Of a DNA stretch of 64,000 nucleotides, positions 17,716 to 27,800 are shown in pieces; the stretch's first letter is position 1; every line of letters begins with the position of its first letter. The translations under genes and the position numbers were made by a program. The notes beneath the pieces were generated by a model. The model worked only from the letters and a program-made list of their open reading frames with translations. It ran no database searches and was not told where the DNA came from. Where the stretch lies: NCBI RefSeq assembly GCF_000733925.1, contig NZ_JPOO01000003.1, forward strand, positions 2,418,001-2,482,000. Reading direction: 5' to 3'. The stretch comes from Arenibacter algicola. GTDB lineage: Bacteria; Bacteroidota; Bacteroidia; Flavobacteriales; Flavobacteriaceae.

Positions 17716-17975
17716 AGTAATAGATTTTTGAATAGAATTAATACATAATTAGCCAAGTCCTTAGCCAGTAAAAGAAGGTAGTCCAAACGGTCTAAAACAA
17801 AAGTTGGACAACCTCCAAATCGTGTTAAATTACCACATAGCCCTAAGATGGGCCGTAATATCAATTCTAAATTGTAGCATGATCTGAATCGTGTTTAACA
17901 AATATCGGAATAAATGTTGGCTTTAAGTGTTAAGAGTCTTCCTTTGATGTCAAAAAACCCACCCAAAGACCAAAT

Positions 17976-20231
17976 TTAAAACCAATAACCAATACTAAAA
18001 AAGAAGTGGTTTTCCTTAATTTGGGGAGAATAGGAATAAATCACCTGGATTGGCCCAATAAAGGATTCGAACCCATATCCGAGTGCATAACCTGAAAACT
18101 CAGGAGCTTTGAACCAATCTGCTGTTCTAAAAAGGTCATCGCCCACATTGGCCACATTTGCTGCCAACAGTATATGGTTCTTGGGAACAAACTCAAAATC
18201 CAGCCTGCCGTATGCCTTTACATAACTATTACCAACCAAACTTAAAAAATCGTATCCGTAAAAAGGCACAAAATTATTTATTAAATGGTTCCCAAATCCC
18301 CCCAACACAAAATCGAGAGAGGTAATCGGAGATATGCCCCACTTAAACCCTCCTTCAGTCTCCAGGTTTAGATATAGGTTTCTCGCCAATGAAAATGCTC
18401 CGCCCATCCTTGCCTTGCCTATTGAAAATTCCTTAAAATTATCGTTAAAATCAGATGACAGGATATAAAAATGAAAGTCCCCGTCAAAGAATAACCCTTT
18501 GGTGGGAAAATAAATATCATCATAGGTATCAAAGGTCAGCTGTCCGTAGGTACTATAATAATTACTATTTTCAAAATAGGTTCTCTTATTTGTGGAGGTA
18601 GAAGTACTAATGGTGTCCAATTGCCCTAAAGTTTTAGTACTCAATTTCAGTAATTTATGTTCCAGCCCTATGGTAAAGGCAAACTCTTCCTCTATTACAG
18701 TCTGTAAATACACCTGATTGGTTAGATCTGAGGCACTTAGGTTTATTTTTCTGATATTGGAACTATTATCTACATCAAAGTTGGATTTAATAAGATCAAA
18801 ATTTATTTCCTTATTAAAATCATCAAACCTAGAGTTTATTCCAAAACTCCAATAAAAGCCCTTGTCCACATAATACTCCAAATTGTACCTTAGATTGTCA
18901 CCAATGATAAAATCTACCGAGGCCACATCATCATCCATTAAAACATTCTTCCTGGTTAGATTTACGATACCTGCACTTTTGTAGAGATCATCAAAATGAA
19001 CCCCTAGACGAATGAACATCTTATCAGGATTTTCTTTTACATTCAATAGCAGACCCACTCCGTTCCCATTATCGAGCAATTGATATTTTATGCTTCTAAA
19101 ATTACCAGTGGCAGACAAATTATTGACCCCCTGCTGCAATTTTTCAAATGTTATATTATCATCGACGTTAAATCTTAATTTACCCTTGATATATGCCCTG
19201 GAATAATTGTAATTCCCTTGAATCATCAATTCATTGACTAACAGCGTGTCCTTTACCCCGGCAGCTATAATCTTCGGCCACTTAATATTGGGGGCTTTGG
19301 AAATTTTCATCAATTCATCCATATGCAATCTAGCCGCTTCCTCACCCCTATCTATTATTACTTTTCCCATGTCAAAATCGATTACCGAGTAATCTTTGAT
19401 ATCCGGGGTAATATAAATATCGGTTTGGGCCGATTTCTTTTGCATATCCCTAACCGTTCTGTAATTATTGATCTGTAGTAGTATTTCCGTAGCACTCAAC
19501 AAGGATTCCCTATCGGACAGGCCATGCTGTACATCCACACCTATTACCACATCGGCGCCCATCTTCTTCAATTCGCCTATGGGGTAGTTATTTACCACAC
19601 CCCCGTCTATCAATACTCTTCCATTGATCTCTACTGGTCTAAAAAGTGAGGGAAACGTACCACTGGCTAGAATTGCCTCGGGCAAATAGCCTTTATCCAA
19701 CAATATCTGATCCCCAGTTTCCACATCGGTGGCAACACATAAAAAAGGGATTGGAAGTTCGCTAAAATCATCAACTTCCTTAACATGGTACAACAACCTA
19801 ACAAACTCATTGTAAATACTTTGCCCTCCCGATATGGCCTGGGGAATGGAAATTTTAAACTTGTTGAACGGAAGAGTAAGGGCATATCTTTCCGAATCTT
19901 CCTTCTCGTAAAATGTTTTGGCGCTTCTGGGAACGTTGTCCTGGATCAATGACTCGAAATCGGTACTTTTAAATATAGAATCCAATTCCTTTGCAGAATA
20001 ACCCGAAGCGTAGAGCGCCCCAACAATGGCACCCATACTGGTTCCTGTTATATAGTCTATTTTAACCCCGGCCTCTTCAATAACCTTAAGGGCCCCAATA
20101 TGCGCCAACCCTTTGGCGCCGCCCCCACTCAAGACCAGCCCAACTTTTACATCCTTATTTTCCAACCGTTCCTGGGAAAGGATGAGCAACGGAAAAATCA
20201 ACACACAATATATAAGAAGCGACTTTAGCAT
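17976..20231 (-). CDS. Patatin-like phospholipase with POTRA-like region and outer-membrane barrel (PlpD type)
   Basis: A 751-residue exported protein (signal MLKSLLIYCVLIFPLLILSQ). The patatin domain (about 28-300) has the oxyanion motif LSGGGAKGLAHIGA, the nucleophile S65 in GTSMG and the dyad Asp D209 in DGGVVNNYP. A short POTRA-like region follows (about 310-390), then a 16-strand-like barrel ending HFFFSIGYWF. This order is that of the type Vd secretion family (PlpD/FplA), which display a phospholipase A-type lipase. The gene starts 17 bases downstream of uvrC and is probably co-transcribed with it. The lipid target is unknown. Confidence 0.93.
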   Translation of the reverse strand: MLKSLLIYCVLIFPLLILSQERLENKDVKVGLVLSGGGAKGLAHIGALKVIEEAGVKIDYITGTSMGAIVGALYASGYSAKELDSIFKSTDFESLIQDNVPRSAKTFYEKEDSERYALTLPFNKFKISIPQAISGGQSIYNEFVRLLYHVKEVDDFSELPIPFLCVATDVETGDQILLDKGYLPEAILASGTFPSLFRPVEINGRVLIDGGVVNNYPIGELKKMGADVVIGVDVQHGLSDRESLLSATEILLQINNYRTVRDMQKKSAQTDIYITPDIKDYSVIDFDMGKVIIDRGEEAARLHMDELMKISKAPNIKWPKIIAAGVKDTLLVNELMIQGNYNYSRAYIKGKLRFNVDDNITFEKLQQGVNNLSATGNFRSIKYQLLDNGNGVGLLLNVKENPDKMFIRLGVHFDDLYKSAGIVNLTRKNVLMDDDVASVDFIIGDNLRYNLEYYVDKGFYWSFGINSRFDDFNKEINFDLIKSNFDVDNSSNIRKINLSASDLTNQVYLQTVIEEEFAFTIGLEHKLLKLSTKTLGQLDTISTSTSTNKRTYFENSNYYSTYGQLTFDTYDDIYFPTKGLFFDGDFHFYILSSDFNDNFKEFSIGKARMGGAFSLARNLYLNLETEGGFKWGISPITSLDFVLGGFGNHLINNFVPFYGYDFLSLVGNSYVKAYGRLDFEFVPKNHILLAANVANVGDDLFRTADWFKAPEFSGYALGYGFESFIGPIQVIYSYSPQIKENHFFFSIGYWF

Positions 20232-20248
20232 AAAGTTAATAAAGTGGT

Positions 20249-22036
20249 TTAATGAAAGGTTTCATAAATTTTCTTGGCTTTGGACATTCCAATGGTTTGG
20301 GCCAAATTCTCTAAACTGGCCTCTTTTATCCTTTTTACCGATTTATAGTTTTTCAACAACTCTTCCACGGTTTTATTCCCTATCCCTTCTATACTTTCCA
20401 ATTCCGAATTAATGGCAGCCTTACTTCTCTTGTTCCTGTGAAAGGTTATCCCAAATCTATGGGCTTCATTCCGCAACTGCTGAATTATTTTCAGGGATTC
20501 GGACTTTTTATCCAAATATAAAGGAATAGGATCTTCCGGGAAGTAAATTTCCTCCAATCTTTTGGCGATTCCTATAATGGCTATCTTCCTTCTTAATCCA
20601 AGGGCATCCAAACTTTTAAGGGCAGATGACAGCTGCCCCTTGCCTCCATCAATAACAATAAGTTGTGGCAAAGACTGTTCCTCTTCCAAAAGTCGCTTAT
20701 AGCGTCTAAAAACAACTTCCTCCATCGAGGCAAAGTCATCCGGACCTTCAACCGTCTTAATATTGTAATGCCTGTACTCCTTTTTTGAAGGTTTTCCATC
20801 CCTAAATACAACACATGCCGCCACTGGGTTGCTACCCTGGATGTTGGAATTATCAAAACACTCTATATGTCTGGGTTCCATTGAAAGTCGCAAATCCTTT
20901 TTCATTTGCCCCATTATCCTATTGGTATGTCTGTCCGGGTCAATAATCTTTATTTGCTTAAACCTATCCTGTCTAAAAAATTTGGCGTTGCGTTCCGATA
21001 GCTCCAAGATCTTTTTTTTATCTCCCAGTTTAGGTACTACCACCTTCAGGTGCGACTCCAAGGTAACCTCAAACGGCACGTAAATCTCCTTTGAATGGGA
21101 ATTGAAACGCTGCCTAATTTCAATAATTGCCAATTGAAGTAAATCCTCATCCGTTTCATCCAATTTCTTCTTGATTTCCAAAGTATGGGAACGTATAATG
21201 GAGCCATGGGACAATTGCAGAAAATTTACATAAGCAAAAGCCTCATCGGAAATTATAGTAAACACATCCACATTATTGATTTTAGGATTTACAATGGTGG
21301 TCTTTACCTGATAGTTTTCCAGAACCTCTATCTTATCCTTTATGAGCTGTGCCTCTTCAAACTTCATCTCTTGGGCCAGTAATTTCATTCGACTTTTAAA
21401 ATAGTAGAGTGATGACTTAAAATTACCCTTTATAATCTCCCTGATCTCCTGTATTTGCCGGTTATACTCCTCCTCGGATTGATACCCTTCACAAGGCCCC
21501 TTACAATTTCCCAAGTGGTACTCCAGACAGACCTTATATTTGCCACCGGCGACTTTATCATGCGCAAGGTCATAGCTACAGGTCCGCAGAGGGTAAACAC
21601 TTTTTATCAGATCCAACAAAGTATGAATGGTTTTCATACTTGTATACGGTCCAAAATACTCCGATCCATCTTTGATTAATTTCCTAGTGGGAAAGATTCT
21701 TGGAAACTTTTCATTTTTTATACAAATCCATGGAAAAGTCTTATCATCCTTAAGCAAAACATTGTACCTAGGACGGTATTTTTTAATTAGATTATTTTCC
21801 AACAATAGCGCATCGGACTCGGTAGGCACCACTATGTGCCTAATACTTCTAATTTTCTTTACCAGAACACGGGTCTTTCCTTGCTCGTGCGTTTTATTAA
21901 AATAGGAGCTAACCCTTTTTTTTAAATTTTTAGCCTTGCCAACATATAAAATCTTGTCCTCCACATCATAAAACTGATATACCCCGGGAGTGGTAGGAAG
22001 CGAACTTAGCTGTACTTCAATAGGTATATGGGCCAT
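20249..22036 (-). CDS. uvrC: Excinuclease ABC subunit C
   Basis: A 595-residue nucleotide-excision-repair nuclease that makes the 3' and 5' incisions with UvrAB. The N-terminal GIY-YIG domain (TPGVYQFYDVEDKILYVGKA) is followed by a UVR motif (EEAQLIKDKIEVLENY, about 218), an RNase-H-like endonuclease core (HIECFDNSNIQGSNPVA and IVIDGGKGQL) and two C-terminal helix-hairpin-helix motifs (IEGIGNKTVEELL). The length is normal. It is the first gene of a likely two-gene unit with the patatin protein. Confidence 0.98.
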   Translation of the reverse strand: MAHIPIEVQLSSLPTTPGVYQFYDVEDKILYVGKAKNLKKRVSSYFNKTHEQGKTRVLVKKIRSIRHIVVPTESDALLLENNLIKKYRPRYNVLLKDDKTFPWICIKNEKFPRIFPTRKLIKDGSEYFGPYTSMKTIHTLLDLIKSVYPLRTCSYDLAHDKVAGGKYKVCLEYHLGNCKGPCEGYQSEEEYNRQIQEIREIIKGNFKSSLYYFKSRMKLLAQEMKFEEAQLIKDKIEVLENYQVKTTIVNPKINNVDVFTIISDEAFAYVNFLQLSHGSIIRSHTLEIKKKLDETDEDLLQLAIIEIRQRFNSHSKEIYVPFEVTLESHLKVVVPKLGDKKKILELSERNAKFFRQDRFKQIKIIDPDRHTNRIMGQMKKDLRLSMEPRHIECFDNSNIQGSNPVAACVVFRDGKPSKKEYRHYNIKTVEGPDDFASMEEVVFRRYKRLLEEEQSLPQLIVIDGGKGQLSSALKSLDALGLRRKIAIIGIAKRLEEIYFPEDPIPLYLDKKSESLKIIQQLRNEAHRFGITFHRNKRSKAAINSELESIEGIGNKTVEELLKNYKSVKRIKEASLENLAQTIGMSKAKKIYETFH

Positions 22037-22475
22037 GTATTCAAATAAATTTATGCTTCACTAAGGAAAATTACTGTGTTTTTCCCAAAGGACACAAAGA
22101 TTATAGTATTTTAACTCCGCAGCTAGGAACCCTAGGAGAAATTTTGATAACCTTCCACTTTATGATTGCATTCCTCTAGCAAAAAGTAAAACTTCCCATA
22201 GTCTAAATCCAACCTTCAATCCAACAAAATTCGATAAGTCAAAAATAAATATCGATTAAATACACCATTTCAAAAAATTAACGTTATCGTACACTATTTT
22301 ATAACAAGTTGATAAACAGCATTTTACGTAAAATAGAAGGCAAAATACTTTTGACAAATAATTCAGAATCCAAAATATTTGTTAAAAATGATGCATTTCA
22401 TCGATAAAACGATACCCTTTGTGGAGCTTTTTATATTTTTTTATTTATATTTAGAAAATTAAAATTATTTAACGC
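22037..22475. other. 439-bp intergenic region with 14-bp palindrome
   Basis: AT-rich divergent region between uvrC (minus) and the small membrane protein (plus). It contains a perfect palindrome ATTTTACGTAAAAT (22321-22334) and a degenerate TTAACGTTATC. A TTTG at 22418-22421 and TATATTTA at 22446-22453 could form a weak promoter for the small plus-strand gene (24-base spacer, one base longer than usual). No gene is visible. Confidence 0.45.
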
Positions 22476-22562
22476 ATGGACAACTATATAATAACCTTGG
22501 GCACATACTTAATTCTTATGCTTTTTTTCAAAATTTATTACGCAGTGGCCTCCAAGGAATAG
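22476..22562 (+). CDS. 28-residue single-pass membrane miniprotein
   Basis: A small frame starting ATG at 22476 and ending TAG: a short polar head (MDNY), one hydrophobic helix (about residues 5-24, including LILMLFFKIYY) and a charged tail ASKE. The start has the A/T-rich context usual for this genome and a possible weak promoter lies 20-60 bases upstream. It lies 51 bases ahead of the 5-formyl-THF cyclo-ligase gene on the same strand. Composition (a helix-length hydrophobic run in a frame this short) argues for a real membrane peptide, but conservation is not known. Confidence 0.45.
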   Translation: MDNYIITLGTYLILMLFFKIYYAVASKE

Positions 22563-22613
22563 TTTTCCTAATTAAACCCTTTCCCCAAGAGCCCCGAGTT
22601 TAACCAACCCCCT

Positions 22614-23174
22614 ATGTTGAAAAAAGATTTGCGTTTAATCTACTCCGAACGCCGAGAAAATCTTACTTCACAAACAATATTAGATTCAAGCTTATTGATA
22701 GCTAACCGGCTGCTTCAAATACCCATTTGGAATTATTCCTATTATCATCTATTCCTTTCCATAACCGAGAAAAAGGAAGTCGACACCAGTTTTATAATGT
22801 CCATTTTACAAGGTAAGGACAAAAATATACTGCTTCCAAAAATTGTGGATAGCCAAAATCTTGTCAATTATTTACTTACCGATAGTACACCTATAAAAAA
22901 AAATCGCTGGAACATCCCTGAACCGGTAGACGGAATTGAAGTGCCTCCTGAAAAAATAGATGTTGTCTTTCTACCGTTAATGGCTTTTGACGAAAAGGGT
23001 CACAGAGTTGGTTACGGCAAAGGATTTTATGATGTGCTACTGAACAAGTGCAGGCCTGATGTTGTGAAAGTAGGACTCTCGTTTTTTAAGGCTGAAGAAA
23101 AAATTGTGGATATAGAACCCCACGATATTCCTTTAAATTTTTGCGTTACTCCTGATCGGACTTATCAGTTTTAG
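22614..23174 (+). CDS. 5-Formyltetrahydrofolate cyclo-ligase
   Basis: A 186-residue enzyme (MTHFS family) that makes 5,10-methenyl-THF from 5-formyl-THF with ATP. The nucleotide-binding Lys/Arg start (MLKKDLRLIYSERR), the substrate region WNIPEP and the ATP-binding signature GHRVGYGKGFYD (about 131-142) are present. Its 3' end overlaps the convergent lspA gene by 29 bases, so the two messages are complementary at their ends. Confidence 0.95.
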   Translation: MLKKDLRLIYSERRENLTSQTILDSSLLIANRLLQIPIWNYSYYHLFLSITEKKEVDTSFIMSILQGKDKNILLPKIVDSQNLVNYLLTDSTPIKKNRWNIPEPVDGIEVPPEKIDVVFLPLMAFDEKGHRVGYGKGFYDVLLNKCRPDVVKVGLSFFKAEEKIVDIEPHDIPLNFCVTPDRTYQF

Positions 23175-23796
23175 CTTCCTCAGAACTTTCTCCAAAAGCT
23201 TTTTTATTAAATACAATTAGTATACCCACACCGGTACTAATTGCGGTATCCGCAATATTAAAAACGGGTTCGAAAAAACGAAAATTATTTCCGCCAACCA
23301 CTGGCACCCAATCTGGCCACACGGAGTCTATCATAGGAAAGTAGAGCATATCTACCACCTTGCCGTGAAATATACTACCATAGGGTTCTGAAGAAAATGC
23401 CGTGGCTACCTGGGAATAGCTATCGTTAAAGATCATGCCGTAAAAAACAGAATCCAATATGTTCCCGAGGGCCCCTGCAAAAATGAGGGATACCGCCAGT
23501 ATTAAGGTTTTGGAAGAATTCTTTTTTATGGTATCGAACAACCAATAACCTATCCCAACAATAGCAAACAATCTAAATATAGTAAGTACCAGTTTTCCTA
23601 CTTCATCAGATATGGGCAATAAATCGCTTAGTTTGGTTCCCCAAGCAGCCCCTTCGTTTTCTATAAACAAAATCTTGAACCAACTAAAGACATCTACCGA
23701 CTCGCCCAAAACAAAGTTTGTCTTAATATATACTTTGCTTATCTGGTCTATAGCCAGAATTGCTATTATGATTATTAGGGATTTCTTTAAACTCAT
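23146..23796 (-). CDS. lspA: Lipoprotein signal peptidase (signal peptidase II)
   Basis: A 216-residue inner-membrane aspartyl protease that cleaves prolipoproteins after lipidation. Four helices; the first carries DQISK, and the catalytic aspartates are in GNILDSVFYG and FNIADTAIS. It is longer than the E. coli protein because of an insertion between the two catalytic motifs (FNDSYSQVATAFSSEPYGS and following), seen often in Bacteroidota. The window encodes many lipoproteins that need it. It lies downstream of the ileS/dksA unit, as is common in flavobacteria, but a DUF4097-like gene separates them here. Confidence 0.96.
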   Translation of the reverse strand: MSLKKSLIIIIAILAIDQISKVYIKTNFVLGESVDVFSWFKILFIENEGAAWGTKLSDLLPISDEVGKLVLTIFRLFAIVGIGYWLFDTIKKNSSKTLILAVSLIFAGALGNILDSVFYGMIFNDSYSQVATAFSSEPYGSIFHGKVVDMLYFPMIDSVWPDWVPVVGGNNFRFFEPVFNIADTAISTGVGILIVFNKKAFGESSEEAKTDKSDQE

Positions 23797-23830
23797 TATT
23801 TAAAAAATAGATTCGGCAAAAATAAACATA

Positions 23831-24451
23831 TTATTCGGTTTTCCTTATGCTGATATTTCCTGTTACCGAATTCAAGGTAAAATGATCATCTCCAGAGGCA
23901 ATCACTTCCCGTTTAATTTTACCATATTTTGTGGAAGCCATAATTTGGGCGTTATTAGTAATTAGCTCAATATTTCCACTTTGGGTATTGATTTCCACAT
24001 TTTCCCCTCTTCCATTTAAGATGCATTTGCCATCGGACAAACTAATTTTTAGCTTGGCATAATCCCCTGTAACACCAACATTGGTGCTGGTACCATATAC
24101 GTTAACATCTAGGTCTTTGGGGATTGATATCTTCAAGGAAATGGAAATGACCTTGTGGGCACTTAATTTATCATTTGGAAAAACAAAATTGGGCTGAAAA
24201 CCGGTACTGACCAATACTGTTGTTCCCTGTTGTTTTACACTTACCAATAAATCCTGTAAATACTCGCCATCTATTGAAGCCTCAACCGTTATTTTTGGAC
24301 TATCCACAGTTTCCAAAGCAAGGGAAAAACAATTCCTGACATCGATCTGAACAAAAGAGAAATTGGGATTTTCAATGGCTTTGACGACCTTTTTTTGGGC
24401 CTGTAAAGTACAACTTCCCAATAGGAAGAAAACAAAGGCAACTAGTCTCAT
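23831..24451 (-). CDS. Exported DUF4097-like beta-helix protein
   Basis: A 206-residue exported protein with signal peptide MRLVAFVFFLLGSCTLQAQ. The mature part is all-beta with repeating short strands (LDVNVYGTSTNVGVTGDY, VEINTQSGNIELITNN, HFTLNSVTGNISIRK), the pattern of DUF4097/DUF2807-type putative adhesin folds. Function unknown. It is placed between the dksA-like gene (with a terminator in between) and lspA, so it may head its own transcript with lspA. Confidence 0.7.
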   Translation of the reverse strand: MRLVAFVFFLLGSCTLQAQKKVVKAIENPNFSFVQIDVRNCFSLALETVDSPKITVEASIDGEYLQDLLVSVKQQGTTVLVSTGFQPNFVFPNDKLSAHKVISISLKISIPKDLDVNVYGTSTNVGVTGDYAKLKISLSDGKCILNGRGENVEINTQSGNIELITNNAQIMASTKYGKIKREVIASGDDHFTLNSVTGNISIRKTE

Positions 24452-24458
24452 ATAATAA

Positions 24459-24480
24459 AAAAACGCCTATGAAGGCGTTT
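24459..24480 (-). terminator. Intrinsic terminator after the dksA-like gene
   Basis: Stem AAACGCC (24461-24467) / GGCGTTT (24474-24480), loop TATGAA, followed on the minus strand by a U-run. It sits five bases past the dksA-like stop and ten bases ahead of the DUF4097-like start. Confidence 0.85.
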
Positions 24481-24484
24481 TTAT

Positions 24485-24868
24485 TTAGGATTGCATATTT
24501 TTCGCTTCAATACTCAGCGTTGCATGTGGCACTAGCTTAAGTCGCTCTTTGCTGATCAGCTTTCCAGTAACTCGGCAAATGCCATAGGTTTTGTTCTCTA
24601 TACGCAACAAGGCGTTCTTTAAATCCCTGATAAATTTCTCCTGACGAATGGCCAATTGCGTATTTGCTTCCTTGCTCATTGTTTCAGAGCCTTCTTCAAA
24701 AGCCTTGAATGTTGGGGACGTATCATCCGTTCCGTTATTGCCATCATTCATATAGGAACTCTTTAAAAGTTCCAAGTGACTTTTAGCTTTTTCAATTTTT
24801 TCCTCGATAAGTACTTTAAACTCGTTTAAATCCTTATCCGCGTACCTTACTTTTAATTCTTCGGCCAT
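24485..24868 (-). CDS. TraR/DksA-family protein lacking the zinc-finger cysteines
   Basis: A 127-residue protein with an N-terminal coiled-coil (about 12-95) and a C-terminal DksA/TraR-type domain. The canonical four-Cys zinc finger is broken: YGICRVTG keeps C98 but has T101, and the second pair is S119 and A122 (ATLSIEAK). The flanking family residues RLKLVPHAT are intact. It would bind RNA polymerase through the secondary channel like DksA or act as a Cys-poor variant. It starts four bases after the ileS stop, so it is co-transcribed with ileS. Confidence 0.9.
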   Translation of the reverse strand: MAEELKVRYADKDLNEFKVLIEEKIEKAKSHLELLKSSYMNDGNNGTDDTSPTFKAFEEGSETMSKEANTQLAIRQEKFIRDLKNALLRIENKTYGICRVTGKLISKERLKLVPHATLSIEAKNMQS

Positions 24869-24872
24869 AATC

Positions 24873-27800
24873 TTAATGTTTTACTATAAACAATCTGGTA
24901 TTAACTTCGTCAAAAGCCACTTCAATTCCATTGTCCATGCTTTCTTCAAAATTAAGTTCTGCTGCCAAGGTTTCGGTCTTAATATATGCCATATTACTTT
25001 CTACCGCGTCCTGGACAAATCCATTTTTCAATAATTTAATATCTATTTTATCTGTCACTTCAAAACCGGATTCCTTTCTAAGGTTTTGAATTCTATTGAC
25101 TAGTTCCCTAGCAATACCTTCCTTTCTAAGGTCCTCATTGATAGATATATCCAAGGCCACCGTTATTGGACCTGAACTTGCTACCAACCAACCTTCAATA
25201 TCTTGGGAGGAAATTTCTACATCTTGTAACTGTAAAGTAATACTTTTATTATCAAAATGCAGTAAAATTTCGCCTTCCTGTTCAATTTTCTGGATATCAT
25301 TTTGATTTAATAGCGCTACAGCACTTGCAATCAGCTTCATATCCTTACCAAACTTTGGTCCTAAAGTTTTAAAGTTTGGCTTTATTTGCTTAACCAAAAT
25401 TCCGGATGCATCATCCAAGAGTTCTATCTCCTTCACGTTCACTTCGGACTTTATTAAACCGGCCACAGCTTCAATTTCCAACCTTTGTTTATTATCCAAT
25501 ACCGGAATCATTATCTTTTGCAAGGGTTGCCGTACTTTAATCTTCTCCTTCTGACGAATGGACAGGACCAAGGATGAAATAGTCTGCGCCTTTGCCATTT
25601 TACTTTCCAATTCCTTATTTACCAATGAGGCATCATATTTAGGAAAATCGGCCAAATGTACACTTTCAAAAGGCTCTTTCTGTGTCGTAATTGTTAAATC
25701 TTTGTATAGTCTATCCATGTAAAATGGAGCTACTGGTGCAGAGAGCTTTGCCACGGTGGTCAAACAGGTATACAATGTTTGGTAAGCCGATATCTTATCT
25801 TGTTGATAGTCCCCCTTCCAAAAACGCCTTCTACTTAAACGCACATACCAATTGCTCAGGTTCTCCTGCACATAGTCCGATATGGCCCTTGTTGCTCTGG
25901 TGGGCTCGTAATCTCCATAGGCCTCATCCACTGTTTTGATCAGGGAATGCAATTCCGATAAAATCCATTGGTCTATTTCCGGTCTTTCATGCAAGGGAAT
26001 ATCCGCTTCCGAATAATCAAAACCATCTATGTTGGTATAAAGGGCAAAGAAAGAATAGGTGTTGTACAAGGTACCAAAAAACTTACGTTTTACCTCTGCG
26101 ATACCCTCTACGTCGAACTTTAGATTATCCCACGGATTTGCATTGGATATCATATACCAGCGAGTGGCATCTGCCCCAAATTCATCCATGGTTTCAAAAG
26201 GATCCACTGCATTGCCCAAGCGCTTGGACATTTTCTTACCTTCTTTATCCAGCACCAAGCCATTGGAAACAACATTTTTATAGGCTACAGAATCGAATAC
26301 CATGGTGGCTATAGCATGCAGGGTGTAAAACCAACCACGGGTCTGATCGACCCCTTCGGCTATAAAATCGGCCGGAAAAGTCTTTCCCTCATCTATTAAA
26401 TCCTTATTCTCAAAAGGGTAGTGCCATTGGGCATACGGCATGGAACCACTATCGAACCAAACATCTATAAGGTCGCTTTCGCGTTTCATTGGTTTTCCAG
26501 AGGGCGACACCAAGGTTATTTGGTCCACAATATTTTTATGCAGGTCTATTTTGTCATAATTGTCCTCGCCCATGTCGCCTACAACAAAATCTTCAAAAAT
26601 ATCCTTTTCAAGAATTCCTGCCTTTAAGGCTTTTTGCATTTCTTCCTTAAGTTCGGCCACAGAACCTATCATCAATTCTTCCTTGCCATCTTCCGTACGC
26701 CATATAGGTAGCGGAATTCCCCAATAACGGGAACGGGACAGGTTCCAATCATTGGCATTGGCCAGCCAATTGCCAAATCTTCCCTCTCCGGTAGCCTTTG
26801 GCTTCCAATTGATGTTCTGGTTTAGATCGAACATCCTATCCTTGATATCAGTGACCTTTATAAACCAAGAATCCAAGGGATAGTAAAGTATAGGTTTATC
26901 CGTACGCCAGCAGTTTGGATAACTGTGAACGTATTTTTCCACCTTAAAGGCCCTGTTCTCTTCCTTTAATTTAATGGCTATTTCAACATCTACGGACCGC
27001 TCCGGGGCCTCGCCATCATCATAATATTCATTTTTTACATACTTACCGGCGTACTCTCCCATTTCTGGCCTAAATCTACCCTGTAGATCTACCAAAGGAA
27101 CTGGATTATTATTTTCATCCAAAACCAACATAGGGGGCACCTCCGGTTCAGCGAGTTTGGCCACCAAGGCATCATCTGCCCCAAAAGTTGGTGCCGTATG
27201 AACAATCCCCGTACCGTCTTCCGTGGTAACAAAATCTCCAGTGATGACCCTAAAAGCATTTTCTGGATTTTGATAAGGCAGTGCATAGTCCAACAGTTGC
27301 TCGTATCTTGTCCCAACCAAGTCCAGTCCTTTTGTTTCAGCTACTATTTGGTAAGGGATTTTCTTGTCCTTTGATGAAAAGTTTTCAAAATCGGCATCGC
27401 TTTCCGCTACAAAAAATTTGCCGCTAAATTGTTTTCCTACCAAAGATTTGGCCAAGACAACATGCATGGGCTCAAAGGTATATTGATTGAAGGTCTTCAC
27501 TACAACATAATCAATCTTAGGACCAACGGTCAATGCCGTATTGGATGGCAGGGTCCAAGGTGTGGTGGTCCATGCCAACAAGAAAACATCACCACTTACT
27601 TCCTGCAAATTCTGAGGCAAGGTAGTTTTATCCGCTTTAAACTGTGCTACTACGGTAGTGTCCGTAACATCTTGATAGGTACCTGGTTGATTTAACTCGT
27701 GCGAACTTAATCCGGTTCCTGCCTTTGGAGAATAGGGTTGAATGGTATAACCCTTATAAATAAGTCCTTTGTCGTAAATCTGCTTGAGCAACCACCAAAC

